A DNA stretch of 64,000 bases from Flavonifractor sp. An92 (GTDB lineage: Bacteria > Bacillota > Clostridia > Oscillospirales > Oscillospiraceae), in assembly GCF_002159175.1 (NCBI RefSeq), contig NZ_NFGZ01000002.1, forward strand, positions 62,001 through 126,000. Reading direction: 5' to 3'. This document shows positions 35,580 through 44,617 of this stretch, one piece after another. Position 1 is the stretch's first letter, and each line of letters starts with the position of its first letter. The translations under genes were made by a program, and so were the position numbers. The notes under the pieces were generated by a model. It worked only from the letters and a program-made list of their open reading frames with translations, did not search any database and was not told the origin of the DNA.

Positions 35580-35614
35580 AAAGAAAGGGGCGGCGGCAGA
35601 CTGCCGCCGCCCCT
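35580..35614 (-). terminator. Intercistronic hairpin after the sugar-binding protein gene
   Basis: A 13-base perfect GC-rich stem (35586-35598 with 35602-35614, loop GAC) is followed on the minus strand by TTTCTTTCTC. As after oppA, it sits between the binding protein and the rest of the importer and would reduce downstream transcription. Confidence 0.8.
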
Positions 35615-35646
35615 CATTCGACTCGATGTTAAGCTGTGAACTTGGA

Positions 35647-36786
35647 TTAGCCAGCCAGCTCCTCGGCGGTGTAGTAACCGCCGTCCACCAGCAGCTCCTC
35701 ATAGTTGTTGACATCGACGGCCTGCGGGGTGCACAGGTAGGAGGGAACCACGAACACGCCGTTGTCGTAGGTCTCAGTGTCGTTGATCTCGGGCTCGGAG
35801 CCGGTCACCACGGCGTTGACCATGGTCACGCACTTCTCAGCCAGCAGGCGGGTGTCCTTGTAGATGGACATGGTCTGCTTGCCGGAGATGATGTTCTTAA
35901 CAGCCATCAGCTCAGCGTCCTGGCCGGTGATGAGGGGCCAGTTGGCCTCGGTGTAGCCGGCGCCCTCCAGAGCGGAGCGGATGCCGTAGGAGAAGCCGTC
36001 GAAAGCGGAGCAGGCGATGTCCAGATCTTCGTCAGCGTAGAAGCCGGACAGGTAGTTCTCACACCACTGCTGAGCAGTCTCCTGGCTCCAGCGGAGGATA
36101 CAGGTCTCCTCGAAGGAGGTACGGCCGGTCTTGCAGACCAGGGTGCCGTCGTCCAGGTAGGGCTGCAGGACTTCCATGATGCCCTGATACAGCAGCACGG
36201 CGTTGTTGTCGTCGGGGGAGCCCATGAAGAACTCGATGGTGTAGCTCTCACCGGCAGCGCGGGCGGCCTCCAGGTCCTTGGCATCCACGATGTAGTTGGC
36301 GATGGCGGTGCCAACACCCTTGTTATCGAAGGAAGCGTAGTAGGAGACAGCGTCGGTGTCCATCAGCAGACGGTCATAGGCGATGATGGGGATACCAGCG
36401 GTCTTGGCCTGAGCCTCGACGGTGGTCAGAGCGCCGGAGTCAACGGCGGCGATGACGATACAGTCGACCATCTGGGCCACGAAGTTCTCGATCTGGGAGA
36501 CCTGCTGCTGGGGATCGTCCTCAGCGTACTGGAGCAGGACCTCGTAGCCGAGGGCCTCCAGCTGGGCCTTCATGTTGTCGCCGTCCTTGATCCAGCGCTC
36601 GGAGGACTGGGTGGGCATGGCGATGGCGACGGTCTTGCCCTCGCCGGGCTTGTCGGTCTCGCCGCCGGTGGTGGTCTCAGTGCCGGGGTTGGTGGACTCA
36701 CTGGGAGTGGAGCCGGTTTTCTCGCCGCAGGCGGCCAGGGACAGGACCATGGCCAGCGCGAGAAGCAGAGCGAAAAGTTTCTTCAT
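35647..36786 (-). CDS. ChvE-like sugar-binding lipoprotein
   Basis: A 379-residue lipoprotein with lipobox LAAC (Cys at about 20) and a type I periplasmic-binding fold (VAIAMPTQSSERWIKDGDNM, then LQYAEDDPQQQVSQIENFV), close to ChvE and other multiple-monosaccharide-binding proteins for arabinose, xylose, galactose or glucose. It is the first gene of the operon, with a strong promoter upstream. The start at 36786 is set by the signal peptide; a frame to 36903 crosses the promoter. Confidence 0.93.
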   Translation of the reverse strand: MKKLFALLLALAMVLSLAACGEKTGSTPSESTNPGTETTTGGETDKPGEGKTVAIAMPTQSSERWIKDGDNMKAQLEALGYEVLLQYAEDDPQQQVSQIENFVAQMVDCIVIAAVDSGALTTVEAQAKTAGIPIIAYDRLLMDTDAVSYYASFDNKGVGTAIANYIVDAKDLEAARAAGESYTIEFFMGSPDDNNAVLLYQGIMEVLQPYLDDGTLVCKTGRTSFEETCILRWSQETAQQWCENYLSGFYADEDLDIACSAFDGFSYGIRSALEGAGYTEANWPLITGQDAELMAVKNIISGKQTMSIYKDTRLLAEKCVTMVNAVVTGSEPEINDTETYDNGVFVVPSYLCTPQAVDVNNYEELLVDGGYYTAEELAG

Positions 36787-36874
36787 TTCAGTACTCTCCT
36801 TTTCCGTTTTGGTTTGCGTGTTACCCGTGGGAGACCCGCGCTGCCGGGCGCCCCGTTGGGTTTCTTCGGTTGAA

Positions 36875-36903
36875 AGTATACCTCTGGGTTTGGGCGATGT
36901 CAA
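36875..36903 (-). promoter_or_regulatory. Promoter of the arabinose importer operon
   Basis: On the minus strand TTGACA (36898-36903) and TATACT (36875-36880) are exactly 17 bases apart, near-consensus sigma-A. The transcript would have a leader of about 80 bases. Confidence 0.82.
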
Positions 36904-37287
36904 TAATTTGTGCGCATAAATGGCAATTTCGTTTCTCTAAACAATACAAATCGGCGGCATGGTGGGAGCTAAAAAGCGTACAAACTTTTTGAACCTGACC
37001 AATAAGTTCTCTATTATTTTTCAATAGATGAAAAATAGGCACAAAACGGATTTGTTAAAAAAATAACAACTGCCAAATACCCCGGAAAAGCCTTCGTGGA
37101 AATAGATAAAATAGGGGGGCGGTGGGGAGAGCATACTGACAAAATGCGAAATACGGCGGGTAAAATTTGGCTATCAACGCTTAAATTCGTCCGCTTGTAC
37201 GGGTGCCCTCCAAACAAATTCTGATATTTGTATCGGAGGGCGGAAAAGAAAAGCAGACAAAATAACAGACAAATTTCGCTTCGTCCA

Positions 37288-37316
37288 TTGTATTTTGAAA
37301 TGGGATATGATATAGT
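37288..37316 (+). promoter_or_regulatory. Promoter of araR
   Basis: TTGTAT (37288-37293) and TATAGT (37311-37316) are 17 bases apart, about 30 bases before the araR ribosome site. Confidence 0.6.
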
Positions 37317-37352
37317 GGTTGCAATCAGGGAGCCCCGGAAGGAGAGATGGAC

Positions 37353-38417
37353 ATGGCAGCCAAATACCAGGAGATCGCGGAGCTGATCCGCGGGCGCATC
37401 CTCAGCGGCTATTTTGGGGAGCGTTCCCTCCTGCCCACAGAGCAGGAATTCTGTCAGGAATTCCAGGTCAGCCGGCAGACCGTCCGGCAAGCCCTGTCTG
37501 TCCTGGTCAGCCAGGGGCTCATCGAAAAGCGCCAGGGCAGCGGCTCACACATCCGGGACCTGTCCCAGCCGGTGCTGCCTCCCCAGCGGTCCATCGCGGT
37601 CGTGACGACTTATATCGGAGACTACATCTTCCCCTCCATCCTCCGGGAGATCGAGACGGTGCTGGCCGCCAACAACAGCGCCCCCGTCCTCTTCGCCACC
37701 CAGAACCAGGTGGCCAATGAGCGGCGCATCCTCCAGCGGCTCATCAATCAGCCTCTGGATGGCGTGCTGGTGGAGGGCACCAAGACCGCGCTGCCCAACC
37801 CCAACCTGGACCTCTACCGCAAGCTCATCGCCAAAGGGGTCCCCATCCTCTTCATGCACTGCAACTATCCGGAGCTCACCGGCACCCTCTCGGTGCTGGA
37901 CGACAATTACGGCGGCGGCCGCCAGCTGGTGGAGTACCTCTACCGCAAGGGGCACCGCCGCATCGCCGGTATCTTTAAAAATGACGATATCCAGGGCCAT
38001 CAGCGCTACGCCGGCTACGCCGCCGCGCTGCGGGAGTACGACCTGCCCATGGAGGACGGACAGATCTTCTGGTATGGGACCGAATTCAAGGAGCGCCTCC
38101 TGGCCGGCGGCTCCACCGAGGAGCTGGAGGCGGTGCTCACCGACTGCACCGCCGTGGTGTGCTACAACGACGAGATCGCCAACCGTCTGGTGACCCAGCT
38201 GGTGAAGCGGGGAGTCAAGATCCCCGAGGAGATGGCGGTGGTCAGCTTCGATAACAGCCAGTACAGCGAGATGGCCCCCCTGCGCATCACGTCCCTCTCT
38301 CACGGACAGTACAATGTGGGGCGCATGTCGGCCGAGCTCCTCTTCCGCTGGATGGAGGGGCAGAGCTGCCAGCCCATGGTGTCCCCCTGGGTGCTGGTGG
38401 AGAAAGAGACCAGCTGA
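37353..38417 (+). CDS. araR: AraR-type arabinose repressor (GntR DNA-binding plus LacI-like sensor)
   Basis: A 354-residue chimera typical of AraR: a GntR winged helix in residues 1-68 (LLPTEQEFCQEFQVSRQTVRQA) followed by a LacI/GalR periplasmic-binding-like sensor (IAVVTTYIGDYIFPSILREIE, then NYGGGRQLVEYLYRKGHRRIAGI). It should repress the divergent arabinose genes until L-arabinose binds. The start at 37353 is preferred over ATG at 37347 because AAGGAG is eight bases before the second ATG but only two before the first. Confidence 0.93.
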   Translation: MAAKYQEIAELIRGRILSGYFGERSLLPTEQEFCQEFQVSRQTVRQALSVLVSQGLIEKRQGSGSHIRDLSQPVLPPQRSIAVVTTYIGDYIFPSILREIETVLAANNSAPVLFATQNQVANERRILQRLINQPLDGVLVEGTKTALPNPNLDLYRKLIAKGVPILFMHCNYPELTGTLSVLDDNYGGGRQLVEYLYRKGHRRIAGIFKNDDIQGHQRYAGYAAALREYDLPMEDGQIFWYGTEFKERLLAGGSTEELEAVLTDCTAVVCYNDEIANRLVTQLVKRGVKIPEEMAVVSFDNSQYSEMAPLRITSLSHGQYNVGRMSAELLFRWMEGQSCQPMVSPWVLVEKETS

Positions 38418-38429
38418 TTTTGTACATGA

Positions 38430-38466
38430 GAAAAGCCCCCGCGTCCAATGGACGCGGGGGCTTTGT
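38430..38466. terminator. Bidirectional terminator between araR and the YbjQ-like gene
   Basis: A 15-base stem (38432-38446 with 38450-38464, loop AAT) beginning with As and ending with Ts ends both converging genes. Confidence 0.9.
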
Positions 38467-38476
38467 GTTTTGGGCC

Positions 38477-38797
38477 TCACCGGGCGGAGAGGATGCGCAC
38501 CGCCGTGCCATAGGCAGTGAGTTCCGCCGCGCTCTGCATGAGGGAGGAGCTGGCGTAGCGGATGTTCAGCACCGCGTCCGCCCCCAGGGCCTCCGCCTCG
38601 TCCACCATGCGCTTGGTGGCGATCTGGCGGGCCTGATTCAGAAGGTCGGTGTAACCCTCGATCTCACCGCCCACCAGGGTCTTCATGCCCGCCATAAAAT
38701 CCTTGCCGAAGTTTTTCGCCTGGACCACGCTGCCCTTTACTAGGCCCAGCGCCTCCACTTCCTTCCCGGGAATGTGGTCAATATTGAGAAGCAGCAT
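38477..38797 (-). CDS. YbjQ/UPF0145-family protein
   Basis: A 106-residue protein matching the YbjQ family of putative heavy-metal-binding proteins that assemble as pentamers: it opens LLNIDHIPGKEVEALGLVKGSVVQ, then KDFMAGMKTLVGGEIEGYTDLLN and ADAVLNIRYASS. There is no cysteine pair. It overlaps the 3' end of the MerR gene by 20 bases. The family's function is unproven. Confidence 0.9.
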   Translation of the reverse strand: MLLLNIDHIPGKEVEALGLVKGSVVQAKNFGKDFMAGMKTLVGGEIEGYTDLLNQARQIATKRMVDEAEALGADAVLNIRYASSSLMQSAAELTAYGTAVRILSAR

Positions 38798-39428
38798 CTT
38801 CTTCTCCTCCTTTGATCTGCCGGATGCGCTGGCGCAGGGCCAGCAGCACCCCGATGATGAATACCAGGGGAATGGCCGCGAATACCACGATGAGGACCAT
38901 AGGCGGCGCCTCCTCCGGGCTGATGGTGAAGCCCCAGATCATCAGGGCCATCAGCCCCACCATCAACAGCACGAACACCGCTGCGGCCACCACCGGGCCC
39001 ACATACCGCTGCCCGGTGTCCTGCTTGTGTACGTTCATGAATCGCGTCCCCTCCTGTTCCATATGGGCCATGTCCTCCAGCCAGGCCTGGGCGTCCAGGC
39101 CGGTGTAGGGCACGCCCGCGTCGGCCAGCTTGGCGCACAGGGCCTCCATGGTGTTCAGGTTGTCCTGGGCCCGGCGGAGCTGGATGATGTGGCGGCGGAG
39201 CACGTCCTCCAGGGTGAGCAGTCCGCTCTGGAGCTTGCCGATCTCCTCCAGCGGCACGTCCAGCTTCCGCAGGAGCTTGATCTTCCGCAGCGTCTCCACA
39301 TCCTCGTCCCCGTAGTCCCGGTAGCCGTTGCGGCTGTCCCGCCGGGGAGAGAGCAGGCCCTCCGCCTCATAGAATCGGATGTTGCGCTTGGTGATGCCCA
39401 CCAGCTCCTCGACCTCATTGATTTTCAA
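38778..39428 (-). CDS. MerR-family regulator with C-terminal membrane segments
   Basis: A 216-residue protein with an N-terminal MerR winged helix (INEVEELVGITKRNIRFYEAEGLL), a coiled dimer helix at 65-100, and a C-terminal part holding two hydrophobic segments (about 133-158 and 172-196). It looks like a membrane-tethered MerR protein. The start is TTG at 39428, as AGAGGGGG lies nine bases upstream and MerR proteins begin in this way. It shares a transcript with the YbjQ-like gene. The signal it senses is unknown. Confidence 0.82.
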   Translation of the reverse strand: MKINEVEELVGITKRNIRFYEAEGLLSPRRDSRNGYRDYGDEDVETLRKIKLLRKLDVPLEEIGKLQSGLLTLEDVLRRHIIQLRRAQDNLNTMEALCAKLADAGVPYTGLDAQAWLEDMAHMEQEGTRFMNVHKQDTGQRYVGPVVAAAVFVLLMVGLMALMIWGFTISPEEAPPMVLIVVFAAIPLVFIIGVLLALRQRIRQIKGGEEDAASQY

Positions 39429-39504
39429 CGGCGTCGTCCCCCTCTCTTCGGGTCCATGATATACCTTGCATCCGGTGGAAGGTCAAGTATTTTTTTCGAA
39501 GGCC

Positions 39505-39537
39505 GAAAAAACCCCGCGGCGGAGTTCCGCCGCGGGG
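39505..39537 (-). terminator. Terminator after nrdJ
   Basis: A 12-base perfect stem (39512-39523 with 39526-39537, tight loop GT) is followed on the minus strand by a T-run at 39505-39511. Confidence 0.9.
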
Positions 39538-39547
39538 AAGAAAGGGC

Positions 39548-41812
39548 TCAGTTGCACTTGGAGTAACCGCACTCCCGGCAGGTGACACAGCCGCCCTCAT
39601 GCTCCAGACGGCTGCCGCACTCGGGGCAGTACTTGGCCAGCTTGGCCTGGGCGGGGGTCATGTCCACCGGGGCGGAGGGTGCCAGCGGCTCCGGCGGCGT
39701 GGGGAGGGTCCCGGTCTGGGTGGCCTTCAGAACCTTCTCCAGGCTGCGGGCAATGGCATCGGGGCAGGAGGTGACGGTGACGTCGCTCTGCCGCAGGCAG
39801 GAGGGGCAGCGGATGCCCCGCAGCTGCTGGATGATCTCACGGGGGTCCATGCCGCTGCGGATGCCGATGCTGACCAGACGGGCGGTGGCCTCGCTCTGGC
39901 TGGGGCAGCCGCCGGCCCGGCCGGTGTTGGTGAACACCTCGCAGATGCCGTTCTCATCGTAGTTCACGGTGACATAGAGATTTCCACAGCCGATGTGGAC
40001 TTTTTCCGTAAAACCGGTGGTCACGGTGGGGCGGGGCCGGGGCTGGATGGAGCCGTAGGGGGGCATAGCGCAGTCGGGACAGGCGGGCGCGGAGGCGGAG
40101 GCGTTCACCTCGCCGATGTTCAGCACCTGCTCGCTGCGGGAGCCGTCCCGGTAGATAGTGGTGCCCTTGCACCCCAGCTTCCAGGCCAGCTGGTAGACCT
40201 CCGCCACATCCTTCCGGGTGGCCGAGTTGGGGAAGTTCACCGTCTTGCTCACCGCGTTGTCGGTGAAGGACTGGAACGCGGCCTGCATCCGGACGTGCCA
40301 CTGGGGGGAGATGTCATGGGCGCAGACGAACACCCGGCGCAGCTGCTCCGGGAGGGCCTCCACATGGGCCAAGGTGCCCTGCTGGGCAATCTGGTGGATC
40401 AGCTCGTCGGACAGGAGCCCCCGCTCCTCCAGCGCGGCGCGGAGGATAGGGCTGCTCTCCACCAGGTGGGTGCCGTCCATGATGTTGCGGATATAGGCGT
40501 AGGCGAACACCGGCTCCACGCCGCTGCTTACCCCGGCGATGATGGAGAGGGTGCCGGTGGGGGCGATGGTGGTGACGGTGGCGTTGCGCAGAGGCTCCCC
40601 GTTCTGATAGACGCTCTCATGGAAGAGCGGGAAGGGACCCCGGACCTTGGCCAGAGCGCGGCTGGCGGCGTGGCCCTCCCGCTGGACGAAGGACATGATG
40701 GCCTTGGCGGTCTCCACGCCCTCCTCCGAGTCGTAGGGCACCCCCAGCAGCAACAGGAGGTCCGCAAAGCCCATGACGCCCAGGCCGATCTTCCGGGTCA
40801 GGCGGGTCACCCGGTCGATCTCCGGCAGGGGATAGCGGTTGACCTCGATGACGTTGTCCAGGAAGTGGACGGCGGTGTGGATGGTGTCCTTGAGCTTGTC
40901 CCAGTCGATGGCATAGCCCTCGGGGCTCTTTTTCGCGTGGTTGACCAGGTTGATGGAGCCCAGGTTGCAGGCCTCATAGGGCAGCAGAGGCTGCTCTCCG
41001 CAGGGATTGGTGGACTCAATCTCGCCCATGGAGGGCACCGGGTTGTCCCGGTTGAGCCGGTCCAGGAACACGATGCCCGGCTCACCGGTGCGCCAGGCCG
41101 AGTCCACGATGGCCTCGAACACGGCGCGGGCGTTGCGCCGGGCGGTCACCTTTCCGGTGGAGGGGTCCACCAGGTCGTACTCGGCTCCGGCTTCCACCGC
41201 GCGCATGAACTCCTCGGTGATGCCCACCGAGAGGTTGAAGTTGGTGATCTGGCTGGTGTCGTTCTTGCAGGTGATGAAGTCCAGAATGTCCGGGTGGTCC
41301 ACCCGCAGGATGCCCATGTTGGCGCCCCGGCGGGTTCCGCCCTGCTTCACCGCCTCGGTGGCGGCATTAAAGACCTTCATAAAGGAGATGGGGCCGCTGG
41401 CCACGCCGCCGGTGGAGTTCACCGCCGAGCCGCTGGGACGCAGGCGGGAGAAGGAGAAGCCGGTGCCGCCGCCGCTCTTGTGAATGAGAGCGGCGTACTT
41501 GATGGCGTCGAAGATCTCCTCCATGGAGTCCCCCACCGGCAGCACGAAGCAGGCCGACAGCTGGCCCAGCGGCCGCCCGGCGTTCATCAGGGTGGGTGAG
41601 TTGGGCAGAAAGTCCAGCTCCGACATGAGGCGGTAGAACCGCTCCGCCGTGGCGGTGGTGTCGGCACCCGGGTCCAGAATGCCGTCCGCCGCTGCGATGG
41701 CGTCCGCCACCCGGTGAAAGAGCCCGTCCACCGTCTCGGTGGGCCGGCCCTCGGCATCCCTTATGAGATAGCGCCGCTCCAGCACGGCGCGGGCATTTTC
41801 GCTGATGGACAT
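39548..41812 (-). CDS. nrdJ: Adenosylcobalamin-dependent (class II) ribonucleoside-diphosphate reductase
   Basis: A 754-residue reductase that makes deoxyribonucleotides using vitamin B12 radical chemistry. Features are an N-terminal part with NSPTLMNAGRPLGQLSACFVL, the HKSGGGTGFSFSRLRP region, the active-site motif NPCGEQPLLPYEACNLGSIN with the radical Cys and Glu, and a C-terminal zinc-ribbon-like set (CPECGSRLEHEGGCVTCRECG) with a terminal Cys that would re-reduce the active site. The start at 41812 begins the MSISENARAVLERRYL segment, preceded by GGGGAGCGG. It is monocistronic, with its own terminator. Confidence 0.95.
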   Translation of the reverse strand: MSISENARAVLERRYLIRDAEGRPTETVDGLFHRVADAIAAADGILDPGADTTATAERFYRLMSELDFLPNSPTLMNAGRPLGQLSACFVLPVGDSMEEIFDAIKYAALIHKSGGGTGFSFSRLRPSGSAVNSTGGVASGPISFMKVFNAATEAVKQGGTRRGANMGILRVDHPDILDFITCKNDTSQITNFNLSVGITEEFMRAVEAGAEYDLVDPSTGKVTARRNARAVFEAIVDSAWRTGEPGIVFLDRLNRDNPVPSMGEIESTNPCGEQPLLPYEACNLGSINLVNHAKKSPEGYAIDWDKLKDTIHTAVHFLDNVIEVNRYPLPEIDRVTRLTRKIGLGVMGFADLLLLLGVPYDSEEGVETAKAIMSFVQREGHAASRALAKVRGPFPLFHESVYQNGEPLRNATVTTIAPTGTLSIIAGVSSGVEPVFAYAYIRNIMDGTHLVESSPILRAALEERGLLSDELIHQIAQQGTLAHVEALPEQLRRVFVCAHDISPQWHVRMQAAFQSFTDNAVSKTVNFPNSATRKDVAEVYQLAWKLGCKGTTIYRDGSRSEQVLNIGEVNASASAPACPDCAMPPYGSIQPRPRPTVTTGFTEKVHIGCGNLYVTVNYDENGICEVFTNTGRAGGCPSQSEATARLVSIGIRSGMDPREIIQQLRGIRCPSCLRQSDVTVTSCPDAIARSLEKVLKATQTGTLPTPPEPLAPSAPVDMTPAQAKLAKYCPECGSRLEHEGGCVTCRECGYSKCN

Positions 41813-41901
41813 GTGTTCCGCTCCCCTCTCATTCCGTATCGCATGAGTGACATACCACATATTGTAGCACCGAAAAAATTTTAAGCAAGATATTGACAGA
41901 G

Positions 41902-41930
41902 TATACAGCCCGGACAAAACCTGTTATAAT
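41902..41930 (+). promoter_or_regulatory. Promoter upstream of the CPBP protease gene
   Basis: TATACA (41902-41907) and perfect TATAAT (41925-41930) are 17 bases apart. The start of transcription would fall near 41937, close before the proposed CTG start, so the leader is short. Confidence 0.7.
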
Positions 41931-41974
41931 CATACCGTGTCCCTTGCGGCGCAAGGAGAAAGGGGGGAGCGGCC

Positions 41975-42841
41975 CTGAGAGAAAAAAACTGGGGCGGCGC
42001 TCCCTGGACGGGCTGGGAGGCCCTGGGCGCGGCGGGCTGGGCCCTGCTGGCCTGGACGCTGGGGCAGGACCTGTGCAGCCTGTTGCTCCAGACCCTGGCC
42101 GCCCGGTGGAGCGGCGGAGCGCCGCTGGGCCCTACCCTTCGGTGGGCGGTGGGTGTGGTCTCCACCTATGGCGCGGGGCTGCCGCTGGCGGCCTGGTGCA
42201 TGAAGCGCGTCCCCGCGGTCCCCGGTTCCCGGTCACGCCCGGCCCTGCGCCGGGGCGAGCTGGCGGAGTACGCCGCCGCCCTGTTGGGCCTGATGTACGG
42301 GGCCAATCTGATGACCCTGACGGTACAGGCCGCCCTGGGCGGGACCGGCGGAGGGGAGACGGGACTTTCCACCTATCCGGCTGCTTTGGTGGTCATCCAG
42401 ACTGTGATTTTGGCCCCGCTGGCGGAGGAAACCCTCTTCCGGGGGCTGATGCTGCGGCGGCTCCTCCCGTTTGGAGAGCGCCCCGCCGTGGCCCTCAGCG
42501 CCCTGTGCTTTGCCCTGGCCCACGGCAGCGTCGACCAGGTTCTATACGCCCTGGCCGGAGGTGCGGTGCTGGGCTATGCCGCCGTCCGCACCGGGCGGCT
42601 GTGGCCCTGTGTGCTCCTGCACGCCCTGGCCAATGCCGCTGCCCTGGTCCTGGGACAGCTGGGCAGCGGAACGGAGCTGGCCGTGGTGCTGGCGCTGCTG
42701 TTGCTGGGCTGCGCCGCCGCGGTCCATCTGTGGCGGAGCCATCCGCTGGCCGCAAGCGGCGGCTGGCCCGCCGACTTCTGGCGGCAGGGCGGAATGCCGC
42801 TGGCGCTGCTCTATGCGCTAGTGCGGATGGCGCTGGGATAA
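41975..42841 (+). CDS. CPBP-family intramembrane metalloprotease
   Basis: A membrane protein with about seven helices and the CPBP (ABI/Rce1-like) motifs EETLFRGLML, ALAHGSVDQVLYALAGG and LLHALANAA, which supply the Glu and His residues of the active site. Members process or protect against peptides in the membrane. The start is uncertain: no ATG, GTG or TTG is in frame before TTG at 42083, yet coding-quality sequence continues upstream to CTG at 41975, which has a GGGGGGAGC site and includes a likely first membrane helix. The protein is 288 residues from CTG or 252 from TTG. Confidence 0.8.
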   Translation: MREKNWGGAPWTGWEALGAAGWALLAWTLGQDLCSLLLQTLAARWSGGAPLGPTLRWAVGVVSTYGAGLPLAAWCMKRVPAVPGSRSRPALRRGELAEYAAALLGLMYGANLMTLTVQAALGGTGGGETGLSTYPAALVVIQTVILAPLAEETLFRGLMLRRLLPFGERPAVALSALCFALAHGSVDQVLYALAGGAVLGYAAVRTGRLWPCVLLHALANAAALVLGQLGSGTELAVVLALLLLGCAAAVHLWRSHPLAASGGWPADFWRQGGMPLALLYALVRMALG

Positions 42842-42874
42842 AAACAGGACGCGGGTCCGACGGACCCGCGTCCT
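42841..42874 (-). terminator. Terminator after cstA
   Basis: A 13-base perfect stem (42846-42858 with 42862-42874, loop GAC) is followed on the minus strand by GTTTTTA. It also lies 3' to the CPBP gene and may serve it weakly. Confidence 0.88.
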
Positions 42875-42890
42875 GAAGCGGTCAGAGCGA

Positions 42891-44351
42891 TCAGCGCCCC
42901 ATGGAGGCGATCAGCTCGTGGTTCACATCGTCCTTGTGCAGGATGAGGGTGCGCCACACGAAGATGGCCAGGAAGGCCAGTGCGGCCACGATGCCTACCG
43001 GATAGGCAATGGCGGTGGACAGACCCAGGCACTCAGAGGCCTGGAAGAAGTAGGTGATAGACACCGCCGACATGAAGGTGGCGGGGAAGGCGGCCATCAG
43101 ACAGGCCATGGGCGGGAAGCCGTGCTTGTGGAGGAACACCGCGCCGGTCCACAGCACCAGCATGGCCAGCGTCTGGTTGGACCAGGAGAAGTACCGCCAC
43201 AGGATATCCCAGGGCAGCGCCGTGGCGATCACAGCGCCCACCGCCAGCAGCGGCACCGACAGGGCCGCGCGCTTGCCTACGTTGGACTGGTCCAGATGGA
43301 ACCAGTCGGCAATGGTGAGGCGGGCGGAGCGGAAGGCGGTATCACCCGAGGTGATGGGGCAGGCCACCACGCCGATGATGGCCAGAATACCGCCCACAGG
43401 GCCCAGCAGGGTGATGCAGATATCCTTCACCACGCCGCCCTGGGTGAGGGCGTCCAGCGCGTCCTGCAGGGGACCCACGCCGTTGTAGAAGGTCACGCCG
43501 GCGGCGGCCCAGATGAGGGCGATGATACCCTCGGCCACCATGGCGCCGTAGAAGATGGTGCGGCCCTCCTTCTCCGAGGTCATGCACCGGGCCATCATGG
43601 GGGACTGGGTGGCGTGGAAGCCGGACACGGCGCCGCAGGCCACCGTGACGAACATCATGGCCCACGCGGGGTAGCCCTTGGGGTGGGTGATGAGCAGAGA
43701 ATCCCACAGCTCGGGCATATGATACTGGGGCATGAGGAGAATGGCGCCGCCCACACCCAGCGCCATGATGATGAGGCAGATGCCGAATACCGGGTAGAGC
43801 TTGCCGATGATTTTATCAATGGGCAGGAAAGTGGCCAGCAGGTAATAGAGCAGGATCACCACCAGCCAGAACGTGGAGTTCAGGGCCGCCGGGGTCATGC
43901 TGGCGATCAGATTGGCGGGGCCCACCGAGAAGTTGACGCCCACCATCACCAGCAGCACCACCGAGAAGATGTGCATGATGAAGGTCATCACTTTGCCCAT
44001 GTACAGGCCCACGATCTCGGAGATGGAGGCGCCGTCGTGGCGCTCACTCATCATACCGGACAGAAAATCGTGGACGCCGCCGCCCAGAATGGTGCCGAAC
44101 ACGATCCACAGGTATACCTTGGGGCCCCAGCACGCGCCGGCCAGAGCGCCGTAAATGGGGCCCAGACCCGCGATGTTCAGCAGCTGGATGAGAAAGACAC
44201 GCCAGGTCTTCATGGGGACATAGTCCACGCCGTCCGGATGGGCCAGCGCAGGCGTCGGCCGGTCATCGATGTGAAAGACCCGCTCCACCAACTTGCCGTA
44301 GGTGAAGAAGCCCACCACCAGGAGAACCAGCGCGATCAGGAAACTAATCAC
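42891..44351 (-). CDS. cstA: CstA-family carbon starvation protein / peptide or pyruvate transporter
   Basis: A 486-residue membrane protein with many helices and the CstA patterns GKLVERVFHIDDRPTPA, NIAGLGPIYGALAGACWGP, GGGVHDFLSGMMSERHDG and GGTAFR-like SGDTAFRSARL. CstA relatives take up peptides or pyruvate during carbon shortage. It is shorter than E. coli CstA, as is usual in Clostridia. The start is GTG at 44351, placed after GGAGGG and beginning the first membrane helix; the frame to 44432 has no site. Confidence 0.92.
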   Translation of the reverse strand: MISFLIALVLLVVGFFTYGKLVERVFHIDDRPTPALAHPDGVDYVPMKTWRVFLIQLLNIAGLGPIYGALAGACWGPKVYLWIVFGTILGGGVHDFLSGMMSERHDGASISEIVGLYMGKVMTFIMHIFSVVLLVMVGVNFSVGPANLIASMTPAALNSTFWLVVILLYYLLATFLPIDKIIGKLYPVFGICLIIMALGVGGAILLMPQYHMPELWDSLLITHPKGYPAWAMMFVTVACGAVSGFHATQSPMMARCMTSEKEGRTIFYGAMVAEGIIALIWAAAGVTFYNGVGPLQDALDALTQGGVVKDICITLLGPVGGILAIIGVVACPITSGDTAFRSARLTIADWFHLDQSNVGKRAALSVPLLAVGAVIATALPWDILWRYFSWSNQTLAMLVLWTGAVFLHKHGFPPMACLMAAFPATFMSAVSITYFFQASECLGLSTAIAYPVGIVAALAFLAIFVWRTLILHKDDVNHELIASMGR

Positions 44352-44617
44352 AAAAATCCCTCCGTTTCGTGGTGCAACGTCGGGAAAATATGCGTTTTTC
44401 CGGCGCGGCAGATCCGGGGCAGTGCGGAGCACATCCGCCTTCCCTGTTCAGCGGCTCTATTATAGTCCTCCTGTGCTCCGGCACAAGAAGGGAATCGCAC
44501 AGAATTTTTGGCAAAGTTTTCGGTGATTTCGTGAAATTGAGGCTTTCTTTTTGAGAACTGGAAGATAGATACAGAACTATAAAATATGGTATATACATCC
44601 AACTGGGAGGTAAAATC

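Larger units (their letters stand above)
36787..37352. other. Divergent control region between the sugar operon and araR
   Basis: This 566-base stretch has no credible gene. It holds two divergent promoters and two AraR-like half-sites in opposite orientation: CGTACAAA at 36977-36984 and TTGTACG at 37195-37201, each matching one half of the Bacillus AraR consensus ATTTGTACGTACAAAT. The AT content is much higher than in the flanking genes. A pair of distant sites would suit the looping reported for Bacillus AraR. Confidence 0.55.
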
